Below, piece by piece: positions 51,566 through 63,149 of a stretch of 64,000 nt of DNA. The DNA lies in contig CM037790.1 of assembly GCA_021229015.1 (NCBI GenBank), positions 55,648,361 to 55,712,360 of the forward strand. Reading direction: 5' to 3'. The notes beneath the pieces are model-generated. The model was not told the origin of the DNA, ran no database searches, and saw only the letters and a list, made by a program, of their open reading frames with translations. The stretch is from Solen grandis. Lineage: Eukaryota; Mollusca; Bivalvia; Adapedonta; Solenidae. The position numbers were made by a program, and so were the translations under genes. Each line of letters begins with the position of its first letter. The first letter of the stretch is position 1.

Positions 51566-52912
51566 GTACGGACAGGAGATTATTTATTGGATTTAACGCC
51601 CAACCGACAGTATTTCGGTCATTTGGAGACTGTGTCTACTTGAGACAATGCAGTATCACGCCGTAGACATGTGGCATGAGACCACACCTAGTTACATTAT
51701 CCTGACACTGGGCCAACCAGTCCTGGAATTACCCTTATATACTGAGCGCCAAGCAAGGTAGCTATAAAGTACCAGTGCGATTTTAACGACTTTAGTATGT
51801 TGTGGCAGGGAATCAAACTCACGACCTACCGATTCCGATGCGGACGCTACATCACTCGGCCACCGGGACCGGTGTATTTGTTTGTTGTTGTTGTGTTTTC
51901 TTTACCATCAAGATGTAACATATTGTACGGAGCAATGGTCTCGACCCCGTTGCTTCTGTGACGAGGAAAAAGAAAGTGGTTAAAACAATGTAACATATTA
52001 TTTTACCATATTACAATGTGTGTGTTATTTTACAAAGTCTTAATTGCCTTTTTATTGTTGATGCCTACACGGACTATATCGCTAATTTTATATGTGACGT
52101 TTTGCGCTTTTCAATGCCACTCTTTACTAACATAATTTTATTTTTCATTTCCTTTTTAATGTTGAACTCCATGTTATTAGTACATGTATTTCATGTTTTC
52201 ATCCACATTAGGCATAATAAAAAGTTACTTGTTTCCACTAACTCGATTGACCCTATTGTACCGACCCTAAACTTTTTACCTAGCATTCGGGTTATCACGG
52301 TTGAAAAACGCTGTTTTCGTCACATCTTCATCCTTTTTTTAAAAAAAAAAAATAAGGAAAAATAGGCAAGGGTATAAATAAAAAATAGTTTTGCGACATT
52401 CTTACTTTTTTTTGAGATTTTAGTGGAAACAAACAATTCACTTTTTATTTTTGGCCTTTATATGATTATCAATTTGTTTTGCAATACGGTATAGAGAAAA
52501 TGCATCCTTAGCTACTAAGTCTTGTTGTTTTTATGTCGCTGCAACAAAATCTCAGCCATATTGCGATGTCCAGCTAATTACAGGTGGAAGAAGTACCCGA
52601 GTATGGTAGAACCACCGACATACCGCAAGTCTTCACATGAAAGTCGAAATTCGAACCTATAACGGGTAGGGGCCTTGCCTGAACAAATTCGCATATTACA
52701 AATAGCTGGTAAAGTTAAAGTTTTTTTTTTTCTCAAAGGTACTTCGGGTGAAAATAAGGGAAGGAATGCTAACCGACATAGAAGAAATATACGCGGATGA
52801 CGGGCATGAAATGTCTAGATCTACCGTGGCAGTCTACGTTAACAAGACGCTTGTTATAGGTTCCCTGTCTGAAGATTCAATGGCTTGTGACGTCGAATAT
52901 TTGTCTCCATGA
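51431..52912 (+). CDS. Paraoxonase/arylesterase-like gene A, 3' end only
   Basis: Two exons: 51431-51565 and 52739-52912. PON enzymes are six-bladed propeller, calcium-dependent lactonases/esterases. The first exon encodes [20 protein letters not shown]; the D-N pair corresponds to calcium ligands and the GCHP histidine is the conserved one near the PON active site. The second encodes VLRVKIREG, EEIYADDG, STVAVYVNKTLVIGSLSEDS and ends MACDVEYLSP and a TGA; the final cysteine corresponds to the one that pairs with the N-terminal cysteine in PON1. The exon border (ASQ|VLR) is where vertebrate PON genes split. A polyadenylation signal AATAAA lies at 53032-53037. The upstream exons are absent, probably beyond the gap. 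Confidence 0.88.
51570..51880 (-). mobile_element. SINE in the PON-like gene A intron
   Basis: Minus strand: an A-box-like GGTGGCCGAGTGATGTAGCG, a degenerate B box near 51810-51825, then a body sharing AGGATAATGTAACT, CATGCCACATGTCTACGGCG and ATCACG with 28424-28615 and 62240-62520, and an end at GGGCGTTAAATCC. A diverged member of the same family. Confidence 0.65.
52535..52690 (-). mobile_element. Second copy of the 4471-4740 SINE type (truncated)
   Basis: CGATGTCCAGCTAATTACAG, GTGGAAGAAGTACCCGAGTA, a shortened middle, CTTCACATGAAA and a B-box-like TTCGAACCTATAA match the 4471-4740 SINE in order, with internal deletions. It lies in the same PON-like gene A intron. Confidence 0.65.
52739..52912 (+). 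CDS. PON-like gene A, last exon
   Basis: 57 codons and TGA. The acceptor follows a T-rich tract (TTTTTCTCAAAG). Corresponds to PON exon 9, and joins in frame to the preceding CAG codon. Confidence 0.88.
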   Translation, partial: VLRVKIREGMLTDIEEIYADDGHEMSRSTVAVYVNKTLVIGSLSEDSMACDVEYLSP

Positions 52913-53031
52913 CAACGCCGTTACAGGGGAAATATAAATGAGTGATTTCAGATTTAGGAAAGATAACTCTAAGACAACTTTTGAACATCTAATTTGCGGT
53001 TACGTCCCTTTTACACGATACCCGTCTTTCT

Positions 53032-53037
53032 AATAAA
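53032..53037 (+). terminator. Polyadenylation signal of PON-like gene A
   Basis: AATAAA, 120 bases after the stop codon. Confidence 0.55.
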
Positions 53038-53529
53038 TGTCTTTGTAATGCCCTGGTTTTGTTTATTTTCCTATGACTTCATTTTGATGATCCATACATA
53101 TCCTGTATGTCAGTATCGAAAACTAGTGTGTAAATATATTTTGAAAAGCATCATAATTCTTTATTTTGGTATTTGGTAATGATCTAGACCTGTGATTCAC
53201 TTGAGAGCTAAAAGAAAAGTAAACTATTATACTTGTGCAAATCGACGATGATTTTTGGAATGACACTGTTTTATTGTTAATTTTGGTACGAGATTTTAAT
53301 GCAAGTGAGCAATCTATCAATAAAATACGTACAGATAAAGCATGTATTACACAACGTAATGATAAACAAAAAATAAAAAGATATTCGGAAGTTGTAGTTT
53401 TTATTCATATGACGCAGACGCAGTCATAATAGAATTGACCGTTAAATCTGAAACCTAGTAAATTATGGTCCTCGGGGTGAACAATATTTTTGATACAAGC
53501 ATCATTTCTTTCTGTTGTTTTTTTTGTTG

Positions 53530-54135
53530 TTGTTTTTTTGTGTGTGTGTGTGTTAGGGGAGATGCTAAGATTAGCATGCTGATTCATATGTATGGTGTCT
53601 TGCACTGTAGAAGAGGAAGCTGCAGTGGGTAGGAGGGTAGCTAGATCAATGTCAGTATTTACCCAAATGATTTGGCGTACTGATTTTCTACTTGGTGAAA
53701 TATTGGGGAACTGATAGGTTCGGCGAACTGTATGTTACCTGGAATCAATGGTTTTGTATCACACTAGGGAAAGTGGGGGCGGCTACCTCTGATTCTGAGT
53801 CAGAACTGGATGAGTCCTCCGACAGTCCTGGTATTGGTTGATTTTGTGGCACATCTCCACGTTGTGCTGGCAGGTGGTTTACTGATAGTGCACCCACGTG
53901 TGGAAGAACAAGTCCTACAGGAGGGGGTTTAGGTGGCCATGCTCTGAGACGGGTCCACTGGACCTGCGGAGGGTCCTGGTAAAGGCTGGACCATATTCGT
54001 CTTTGTGTTATTGGTAGTTGCTGTTCTCTTCCTTCTTTTTGGAGGAAGAGATGGGTGGCTAGAGCCTTCTGGTTGCGCAGAGCAGCAAGGACACTCTATC
54101 GTAGTTTGTGTTTTAGCTCTCGATGGAGGCTTCAT
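53530..54135 (-). pseudogene. Decayed DIRS-like/gag-like ORF fragment
   Basis: Minus strand from ATG 54135: MKPPSRAKTQTTIECPCC, a basic PPKRRKR run, proline-rich and acidic serine tracts (GLSEDSSSSDSESE), then frame breaks, then IIWVNTDIDLATLLP. The IW...(Y/D)IDLA-LLP pattern is common in ORFs linked to tyrosine-recombinase (DIRS/Ngaro-type) elements of molluscs and cnidarians. The recombinase and RT are absent. The family link is from memory of the pattern. Confidence 0.5.
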
Positions 54136-54680
54136 CTTAAAGAAGGGGGAAATGTATAAGTTAAAAGAATAGGGCCTTTGGCGTTTGAACACAGAGCGAT
54201 GTTTCAAGCTGGATAAGCAAAACAAGCATAATGCATACAGCCCGGTAACATTTAACACAGGTCTGATTTAGCATGTTTACAGAATCAATGTGTAAACCAA
54301 AAATAGCATGATGTCCATGTGTGACCGTCTAAAAGCGGAAATACTCATTGGGTTCTAATGCATAGTCAAGACAGATCACGTCGATAAAATAAAAAATTTG
54401 TCTATAATACATCATCGACATTTCAGTTATATGTAAAAAGCGAAATTATTATACGCTAATATGCGGGGCTAAGCAAAGGACCCGTAAACATCCTAACCAA
54501 CAGAAAATAAACACATTTGAGAGATATATAAGAATATACATATACATTGTATCTCAAATTGATGCTGGTCGGCAGATCGACTGTCTCAGAATGGCGACCC
54601 CAGCAACTCGTAGGTTGGAGAACATTTTCCTGTGACCCTCGTCTAAGAGATGGCAGCCGTCAGGAGCGAACACCCGTGTT

Positions 54681-54827
54681 TTAGCTGAGTCGGACCAAAA
54701 TCCATAGAGACGCCAAAATTACACCCGACTTAAATCTAGCTTTTCCGAGAGGCTGTAGTTGGTCTGATCCACGTATGCGACGAACAAAAGAGTGTCCAAA
54801 AATTTGTCCCTTGGTCGCCGCCATCAT
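54681..54827 (-). pseudogene. SGNH-hydrolase-like fragment (KGQIFGHSFVRR)
   Basis: The minus-strand 48-codon frame begins MMAATKGQIFGHSFVRRIRG and ends at TAA. The (I/V)(F/L)GHSFVRR box is the block I nucleophile motif of an SGNH-like domain often found in transposon-linked ORFs in molluscs. Further weak matches continue downstream to about 54550 in other frames. It lies upstream of, and in the same orientation as, the 53530-54135 fragment, so both may be one dead element. AATGGCGACCCCAGC and GCTGGGGTCGAC at 54591 and 54889 form a partial inverted repeat around it. Confidence 0.4.
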
Positions 54828-54899
54828 GGCGATGCACGGTATGTAGCGTCCACACAAAGGAAAATAAATATCAGAAAATAAACGGCGAAGCTGGGGTCG

Positions 54900-55220
54900 A
54901 CAAATTGATATATATTTTTGCTAATGAAAAGAAAACAACAAAGTGTTTAGAAGGATGAAAATGCACCACAAAAAGAGTTGTAGTCAGCAGAAAAACAGAA
55001 CATTTTGAGGTGAAACAAAAGGATGGCGATAAGGTGTTTTAATCGGCTGCTAGCTGACACGTGGCTTAATGAAGGGCGTTGGTTGGTTGGTGGCTAGCAT
55101 AATAATAAATTCGGTTATTTTAGTAATTCGTGAACGTAACTCCCAGCTTCCTGGGGATAACGGGAGTACTTGAAAGCCTAAATAAGCCCATAAAAGATTT
55201 GATGCTGGCATAAAATGACC
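54900..55220. other. No gene recognised
   Basis: Non-coding stretch without clear repeat structure. Confidence 0.4.
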
Positions 55221-55224
55221 TATA

Positions 55225-55490
55225 TTACTTTTATTGCTACACTTTCTGTAACAAATATTCATACATTGTACACTGTATTTATTTCTACACTCTATACAAG
55301 TTATGCTCCTACAATCAAAACGCAATATATTCCTTCACACTATAGAATTTGTATTCCTACACTCTGTATAACCTTTTGTCCTACTTTCTATAGAACGTAT
55401 AGTCCTACAGTCTATATACTTAAACTTCCTATACTTTCTATGACTTAATTTCCACACTATTAATATAACTTAAATTTTACACTTTTCATA
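55225..55490. repeat. Degenerate short tandem repeat (CTACACTCTATA-type)
   Basis: A motif like CCTACACTCTATA recurs roughly every 30 bases eight or so times, with drift. The open frame 55215-55448 is a by-product. Confidence 0.6.
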
Positions 55491-56885
55491 TTATTGTAAT
55501 GATGCCCACTTTTAGTGTCTTTCAGTCAAACGGGGATGATGTAAAAGATTATACGCTCTAGTATACTGCAGATGTTTATAATATTTGTCCCGCAACAGAT
55601 CTCAGTGTATATCTGAAAGAGGTGTTTTATAAAAAAAAAGCTATATACTTACCAAAGAAACTGTTATTTAGTCCCAGTATTTTATTGATAGCTCGTGACA
55701 TTCAGCTACCTGTCATCTCAACAAAGAATAATGCGTAACTTTTTTACCTATAGACATTTTCTAATGAAAATCGTTAAAATATTAATATGGTCTTATCTTG
55801 CGTTATCCATAAGTACCGGTAGATCAAAAGTAAGGCTAGACAGCTACGGTGAAAAGAAAAACCAGGACAAGTCTGATTTAGGTTTTATGGACTTTTTTTG
55901 TCTGTCTAGTGGAAATAATATCTCGCTGTAGACTCTTTAAGTACAGTCTGCACTTGTACTTCTTACTACAAGGTACACATACTAAAAAAAGTGTTCATGC
56001 ATTTACTTTAATTATGTAGTTGTGTATGCTGCAGTTGTACAATGGCAATCGTTATTTGATAAATTCAACTTACAAAGTTGGGTACGTTACTGTTTACACT
56101 AATTTGAGGGTCAAAATAATAATGGCATTTGCTTGGTGTGAACTTTTCTTCTTGTTTATTTCCACTTATTCATTATTTTCACCATCAAAATTATCGGTCT
56201 AATAAAACTAATCAGGAAGGAGGACATCTGTGTGATACAGACTTGAAAATGTTAAAAATGTTCTTTTGTGATTTTTTTGTTGACAAGATATGATCAGCTT
56301 GATTTCCTGGAAACATATCTTGTTAAAAGGACGCTTCGATAATTTGTTCCAAAATCTGTAAATAACAAAATCATCATTGACGCCACTTGGAATAGTGACG
56401 TCAGTGTGGAATAAGTTTTGAAATTTAAATGTAGTGATCAATAAAATAAATACTTGTCTACAGTGTGTTACCAAAAGTTGGACAGCAAGTTAATGTGTCA
56501 ATACTCCAAAGTATACGAAACAGACACAACCCTTTTATCCAAAACTCGAAATTCAAAGTTTAATCTCTTCACAACAAATTCGAATATCTACCTCCAACTT
56601 CAAAATCCAAATCGATGGATCACTTCCACCTAAATCTTAAACGATCAACAATCCGATCGAGTATCAAGTAACCTACAGAAATCTCAACACATCAAAAAGT
56701 GACAACACCAGAATCTCGTTTGTCATACATATAAAATGAACACTTTTTATCAGGGTTTGTATAACCAATATGATCTCGATCAGTCTACCAGTGATCCACA
56801 GATCAAATTGTTTCCTAAACATCAACAGAGATAATAAAAAACATTGTAAAACTTAACCAAACGAGGAATGCCTATTTTCTGAACT
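55491..56885. other. Intergenic, no gene recognised
   Basis: AT-rich. Open frames of 60-90 codons here (55695, 56020, 56208) show no family resemblance or splice context. Confidence 0.45.
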
Positions 56886-56889
56886 ATTT

Positions 56890-57600
56890 TTAGCTCGACC
56901 CTTCGAAAAATAAGGAGGGCTAGTCTACTATCCCGAGCATCGGCGTCGGCGTCCCCGTAACGGTTAAGTTTTTTTGTACCACCTCATTTAATTACTGGAC
57001 CCCTTAAGGTATTGTTTTGAAACTTTGAATACTTATACAGTCGGATCTCGATCAATTTATGGGGTCCTTTAATTGATTACCATCAATATTATTTTCAGAT
57101 TAATGTGACCACCACCCCAACGTGTAGGCAGAAGGGGTAACTGTCATGGATTTTTTTACTTAGAATCTTGGCTAAGTAATCCGTGCCACTTCACTTTTCA
57201 CTGAACCCCTCAAGGTATTGAATTGTAACTTTGAATACTTTTATATAACCACCCCTAAACCATATATATTCTAGTTCAACAGACAGATTGAATGGTACTA
57301 CTTTGGTATCCCACGAGGTCACCCATGGATCAGGCCCCACCCCATCAGTTTTACTTATGACCTTATATCTCAAAAACTGTTCAGATACCAACCCATTAAT
57401 CACATATATCCTTGTTCCTCATGACAAGACAGATTGAATTATATTTCTTTAGTGGCCCCGGGGGTCCCAAAGGGTTTTGCCCAAACCCGTCAGTTTAACT
57501 TCTGACCTCTGTTTCAAAAACCATTGAGATCCCAACCCATAAACCATATATATTGTTGTTCCTTATGATCAGATGGATTGATTCGTACTGTATGTTTGTC
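56890..57600 (+). repeat. Mollusc-type tandem repeat element
   Basis: Starts TTTTTAGCTCGACCCTTCG, then GGCGTCGGCGTCC, then about three diverged units of roughly 150 bp that each contain CATATAT...(T/C)AAGACAGATTGAA-like and CCAACCCAT(A/T)AA segments (near 57250, 57400, 57550). The TAGCTC start and direct repeats suggest a HINE-type non-autonomous element upstream of the second paraoxonase-like gene. Confidence 0.5.
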
Positions 57601-58005
57601 TAAGGAGAAAATTCGTTTTGGAAAATTAGTAACACTTCACTGTTACAATTATGCCTTGTTTTCACTAAACCCATTGGTGTTTTTCTTTGAAACTTGGTAT
57701 ACTTGTGTATCACTATCATCACTGCATTTTGTCAAGAGTCGATTACTCTGTCATGAATTTTAACATTTTTTTCTATATTGACAAGCATTAGAATAGTCAA
57801 GCGCGCTGTCTTACGGACAACTCTTTTTCTGTGGCATAACATCGTGTAAAATATTCTGTGACGGTAACAACTGACAGGTGGGGCCCCCTGGAAGTAATCA
57901 AGCTGTACCTGGAAGCTTTGAGATATGTGATCTCACAATTACCTGTAAAAAAAATTCTGTATCAGCATTATCTTATGCCAGTGTGTGGCTGCTTGGGCTA
58001 GCAGG

Positions 58006-58070
58006 ATGTTTGGAAAAGCCTTCATGTTCGTTGTCCTCGGGTTTGGATTGTTTTATTTCTTAGAGTACCG
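58006..58070 (+). CDS. PON-like gene B exon 1 (signal anchor)
   Basis: ATG at 58006, 21 codons plus two bases; donor ACCG|GTACGT. Chosen because it joins in frame with the next exon and gives the expected hydrophobic N-terminus. Confidence 0.7.
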
Positions 58071-61000
58071 GTACGTAGATTGTTGATTTATTGTCTCCGA
58101 TTTTAAGAGCGGTTTGTTTGTTAACTTAATAATTATATTTGTATCTGTTTTTGATATTTACTTACAATAGATGCATAGTAATTTTGCAACCATTTGGACT
58201 GTGTAATACTGGTATGAGTAATACAGGCTCGGCTGTAAGATTTTCGGTTGAAGGGAGGCGTAAAGTTCGTATATCAACGTATTCATATTTTTCATCACCA
58301 TCATAATCATCATTATTTTTTATTTCCACAGTGACTGGTTACAGTGGAATGATAGGATTATTTTTAAAGTACGGCCGGGAAGATGTCGACGGGTTGAGAC
58401 AAGTAAGAAGCTTTTTTGGGGGGAACTATACAGTTCGAACCCACAGCCCTCGGATCCGTAGTCAGATTCCTTTTAATTTCAGCACCTTGTGGGAATGAGA
58501 AATCATTTCGAGCGACCGAGAAACTATAATTTAGAAATTGCATATTTATCTATTGAAAATCATGCTTACAAATCACAAGTTTATATCTGTCATAGTTTAC
58601 TTTTTCTTGTTCCCAACAAGATAAAAAAAAACTAACACAGCATGCAATTGCCACCGTACAAAACGCATTTTTTTTCTATTTGACATAGCACAATACGACC
58701 TGCACAAGTTATGATGTTTCCAAGTCTGAACTTATCTACAGAATTGGGCCATGCATCATGTAACATGTGTGGTGCGCGCAATCATAGAAATGAGAGTTTA
58801 CGTTATAAGAGATGGTGGGTGCAATAGACATCGGTTATTTGCAGAAAGATTGCGTTTGCTTACGGTGACAAATTGTATTGTTAACTGTTTATATTTCATT
58901 GGAGTTTTCGTTCGTTATCCATGAAAAATTGTTATTTGAATGCCTTTTATAAAATGTCGACTTCGCGATTTCTGGAGTATGCATACTCGAATATTTGAGT
59001 GTACCTTCGTTTGCATTTAATATAATATAGAGACTTTATCAATAAATTTAAATGTTTCTCCGAATCAAGTATTTGGTTTCAAAAAAAATCTACAATTTAC
59101 ATTTTTTTAATCGGCTACACCATAACTTCTATACTATTAAGGTCTTCACATCCTAATAGCGATCGATTCCATCATATTTTGTTGCCATGATTTATCTCCC
59201 TTGAAAACTAAAAATAGTGATTTTCTCCATTTTTCAATGGTAATGTTTAGATTTTTTTCACGAAAGTTTTATACAAAATGATAAAATTCATCTGTCTACC
59301 ATGATTTTTTTCTCATAAATATCCTAAATCAAATTCAGTTTTTCATATTCACAGAAAATGCATATTTTCTGCAGGCTTCAATGTTAACTTAAATACGAAT
59401 TTTTTGGCCGAGATTGAATATCTATAATATTGTCACGAAGTTTCAAGATGATAGCATATGAAATGAAGATGTTAGAATGTAAACTTATTGAAATCTGGCA
59501 TTTTTTTTATATCAAAAGGGTCATAACTCCTGACCTAAATGGCCGATATCAACCATAATTTAACTTGTCAGAGATCTAATCGCTATCAACATTGTCTTGA
59601 AGCTTGAAGATGGTTGCTTCAGAATTAAAAATGCGAGAGTGTAAACAAAGTGAAATCTGTCATTTTGAGCTGCATTCTGATACAGTCTCATTGCTATAAT
59701 CTCGGTCTCCGGAATCTGATAACTCAGAATTCAGATTTCCCCACGAAATAGGTCAAATTAATTCTATATAAAATCGTGAGTCATTCATATCTTTCTCGTA
59801 TGAGTAACAGTTTCAGAAAATGTATGTAAACCATACTTTATAGTCATAACACGTATAATAAAATGATATTTTATTCTGGTTCATATTTACATGTGAATAT
59901 TACAGTCTGCTGCTATATGTACGGATCTGTGGATGTTTTTAAATAGCACATATGTACTTAAAACTTTGCAACGAACATATTAAGGCAACTTGCATCAATT
60001 AGAAATCATAAGATACAATGTATTACGAAGTTTTCATATGTATGAAAGTTTGTACACTTAAGACCGGAATCCGTCAATAGTCAATGTATTCCATCGCATT
60101 CTATAACATTCAATCAGAGATGATCGACATATACTTCAGATTCTACGACATTATACTTTAGTTAGGAATGCAATCAGGATACTTTTACATTGTTATTGTT
60201 TGTTTTTTGTAAATAAACATTCGGAAAGTAGTTCGTAAAGGTTGACCTACATATCAAGAACTTTAATACCGAAAAGAAATCTTAATCATGACAGGAACAA
60301 AGCAGAGCGTTATGACATCTGTTCTGGAAGATTTTATTACATTCAATTATTAAGTGTATATGATTTGAAAATCCAGTGATTTGTCTTGTACAAACTTATA
60401 AGCTAGGATAAGGTAGCAGTATTTTCCAGTTGGCAGCTCTCAGGACTATCGGTCCTTTGATTTATATTAAAAGGAGCATAACTCCTGACCTTATTGGCCG
60501 ATATCAGCCATACTCGAACTTGACTAAGAGATTATAGCCATAAACATTGTCATAAAGTTTGAAGATGATTGCTTAAGAAATGCAGATGCTAGAGTGTAAA
60601 AACTCTAATTGAGTACGACAGACGGACATTCAACGATTCTTATAGCTCATGTGCTCAGGTGATCGAAAAAGGATAAAAAACTCAAATGGAAACTTTAATA
60701 GCCTTTGGAATTATTTGATTATGCCGCCCATGTACGTAGGATTACAGTTAAACCTGTATTAGCGATCACCTGCATTAAGCGGTTGACCTATTTAACGGCT
60801 AGTTTTGATACTGTAAAACATTTTATTATATGTTTAACCTTCATTAAGCGGTCGCCTCTGTTAAACGACCACTCACTCTTGTTTTCTTGAATGACAGCTT
60901 ATGACAGGTTTTATTGTATATCTCACCAAGAATTTATACAGAAGTGATACAGTTTTGATATATTTTAAAAATGTGAAAATTATACCTCTTCGAGATGAGA

Positions 61001-62963
61001 TATACAGTGAAACCTGTTAGTCCGGACGCTTTGGTCCTCGGGTAAATTTCCGGATTAATGAATTTTCCGTATTAATAAATAAACCTTTTATCTCTCTTCT
61101 TTTTTTTCTTTCTTTCTTTTATATACTTTCTCATTGTACTTTTTGTTTGTATGTATTTTTGTTACATTTGTATTCCAATAATAATAAGTATATATAAAAT
61201 AATATGCTTAGGCCTATATATGATTATACATTTAAATTGATGTTTTCAGATGATACGTCGGTTTGAATTTATTATAATCCATCCTTGACATCAGTATACT
61301 TAGTAGAGGAAAGGGACACATTAAGTGGATGATAAATTGTGACCCATTTCTTGTTCTGCATTTGTGAGCTAAATGAAATAGATTTGGACGTGTATACATG
61401 TATTCCATATTCACTCAACACAAAGTTTCTTTTTATTCTATTAGTAAAAAGTAGTACAGGCAGGTCTATGTCACTCAGATTGTGAGATATGGATTTTATC
61501 TTCCTAATCAGTTAGCATAAATAAACTGTATGTTTTGTTATTTGTAGATGGAGAAAATTCAGAAGATATTATGCACATAGGAGATGGAATAGTGCTGATT
61601 GCAGCGGTAAATACAGAGAGAAGGGGGGGTGAAAGTGGGATATTGTGAAATTAACGCCCAAATTCACATGAATCCTGATGGTTTATGACAAACAGCATGA
61701 TATTTAGAATAAATATATATATATATATTGGTTTAATATTTGCGCCACTTAATTAGGTTTTGTACCAACACCCCATATTGTCTAGTATATTGTATGCCTA
61801 TATAAACATTTCCCGCAAACTATCGTGTCTTAAGATTACACGTTAAGCGTATATCTTAAAATGTGTTTGTAATATATGTGTTCATTAATAATTAATATCT
61901 GGTGTTTTAGAAATTATATTTTATGCTGCTTTTGTCTTGTTTTTTCGAGAGCAGTAGGCCGTGTGTTCGGTCCTATCTGCTACATACCAAAACGTGAACT
62001 GCTTTTGTTCTTTGGCTTAGTTTAAACTGTATTTATTCAGATAAAGCAAAATATATATAATGTACATCAACATATACATTATTTATGGAATGAAAAACAA
62101 GTCTAATATATACATTTTAATAAATTGATTTCCATTTTTGAATAAGAACAGCAAATAAACTTCCATGGCGTTGGCATTAAATTAGATGGAAACTTCCTTT
62201 GCTTAGCACTCGATTTATACCAACTTGTGTTTCTTTTTGATGTTAGGGTTTAACGCCCGCGATCTTTTTTTTTTTTTTTTCTTCTTCTTCTTTTTTTTTG
62301 ATACAGTTATAGTGCTGCCGTGTATTATCACGTCGTAGACATGTGGCATGATACCATACTCAGTCACATTATTCTGACACCGGGCCATCCAGTTCTGAAA
62401 CTACCTTCATATGCTGAGCACCAAACAGGGAGCTACTAGTACCATTTTGAACAACTTTAGTATGTCGCGTTGCTCGACGTCCCACTCTTGAGAAGGACGC
62501 TCTAACCACTCGGCCTGCGGAGGACGGTTCTTATTAACTGCATGATAAGCCAGTTGTTACGATAATCGACCAAGAATGTCATCATGCTACCTGTCTGCAG
62601 TGATAATCGCGAAATTCGAAAAACGAAAAGTTCAAAAAGATTATCATTCGTCCCGCCTGTTTCTCTAGAAATGACAGTGTCCCGTAGTCCGAATGTGGGA
62701 TTAGACCTCAATAAAAACACGATCTTCGGGTAAAACTAGGAATGTCACCCTACGTAAGAATACAATAGCAGTGTTTATCGCTTTTCAAGTGACTTAAAAT
62801 TTCAGGGATATAACAGTGAATTTCTGATGGGAAGCGTCAAGGTCCTGGACTTAAAATCGGCGACACTCAAAGCTGTTCCGGCAAGAATGATGAATTCTCC
62901 CCGCAATACTGACTTCATGGCGTCACCAGCGGGAATGACGTACTGGCGGGAACCATTCCACCG
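58006..62963 (+). CDS. Paraoxonase/arylesterase-like gene B, 5' end only
   Basis: Four in-phase exons: 58006-58070, 58332-58402, 61548-61606, 62806-62963. The N-terminus, MFGKAFMFVVLGFGLFYFLE, is a hydrophobic signal/anchor like that of PON1, which keeps its signal peptide. Next come the cysteine in RPGRCRRVET (equivalent to the N-terminal disulfide cysteine), NSEDIMHIGDGIVLIAA, whose E-D pair matches PON1 calcium ligands, and GYNSEFLMGSVKVLDL to DFMASPAGMTYWREP, aligned with the PON segment that normally reads PHGIS. Here PAGMT replaces it, so the histidine is lost. Exon borders match vertebrate exons 1-4. The gene continues beyond the window. It lies about 5.1 kb downstream of gene A, same strand. 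Confidence 0.8.
58332..58402 (+). CDS. PON-like gene B exon 2
   Basis: Encodes DWLQWNDRIIFKVRPGRCRR and VET. Acceptor TTTCCACAG, donor CAA|GTAAGA. It contains the cysteine expected to pair with the C-terminal one. Confidence 0.75.
59150..60670 (+). repeat. Tandem-repeat element in PON-like gene B intron
   Basis: Units with CATAACTCCTGACC-(T/C)-xATxGGCCGATATCA and CATTGTC-xx-GAAG(T/C)TTGAAGATGxTTGCTT occur at about 59520 and 60478, with weaker versions near 59160 and 59405. The end, TATAGCTCATGTGCTCAGGTGATC (in part at about 60640-60663), resembles the common mollusc AGCTCA...CAGGTGA terminus. Non-autonomous HINE-like element. Confidence 0.5.
60730..61080. repeat. Diffuse DNA-transposon remnants
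   Basis: ATTAAGCGGT(T/C) occurs twice (60774, 60844) with AAACCTGTATTAGCG. CAGTGAAACCTGTTAGTCCG at 61010 looks like a pogo/Tigger-type terminal repeat. No matching second end was found nearby. Confidence 0.3.
61548..61606 (+). CDS. PON-like gene B exon 3 (calcium ligands)
   Basis: Encodes GENSEDIMHIGDGIVLIAA after a split first codon. Acceptor TTATTTGTAG, donor GCG|GTAAAT. It matches the PON1 GSEDLEILPNG exon. Confidence 0.8.
62240..62520 (-). mobile_element. SINE in PON-like gene B intron
   Basis: Minus-strand head with GCCGAGTGGTTAGAGCGTCC (complement of about 62492-62511), then TGTCAGAATAATGTGACTGA, CATGCCACATGTCTACGACG and GGCAGCACTATA, and a pyrimidine-rich end (T-run 62266-62300) with GGGCGTTAAACCC. 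Same family as 28424-28615 and 51570-51880. Confidence 0.75.
62806..62963 (+). CDS. PON-like gene B exon 4
   Basis: Acceptor AAATTTCAG. The frame runs to a TAG at 62965-62967, but a GT donor (CCG|GTAGCT) at 62964 is preferred because PON proteins continue for about 270 more residues. If the TAG is used instead, the product would be a truncated protein of about 120 residues. Confidence 0.7.
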
Positions 62964-63014
62964 GTAGCTTTTTCTTCTAAACCCCTATATTAAGATATGC
63001 TATACAAGTTACTT

Positions 63015-63145
63015 AACAAGGGAAGTAACTTCTGCCGGGAGTTTGCCATACTTTCCATAGCAGTTACTTCCCCATTCGGAACCCCTCGCCCTTTTCCTAG
63101 CGAAATTGGCAAGGTGTTCTTAGTGGTTACTTCCCTTGAAACGTA
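63015..63145. repeat. GGGAAGTAAC inverted repeats
   Basis: GGGAAGTAAC (63020-63029) faces GTTACTTCCC at 63063-63072 and again at 63126-63135. This decamer is a frequent end of small mollusc repeats. The minus-strand frame 62990-63382 over it is not supported as a gene. Confidence 0.4.
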
Positions 63146-63149
63146 AGAG

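Noticed and set aside
52018..52365. 115-codon frame rich in hydrophobic residues
   Set aside because: Lies within the intron between the two paraoxonase exons, reads AT-rich sequence and ends in a lysine run from an A-tract.
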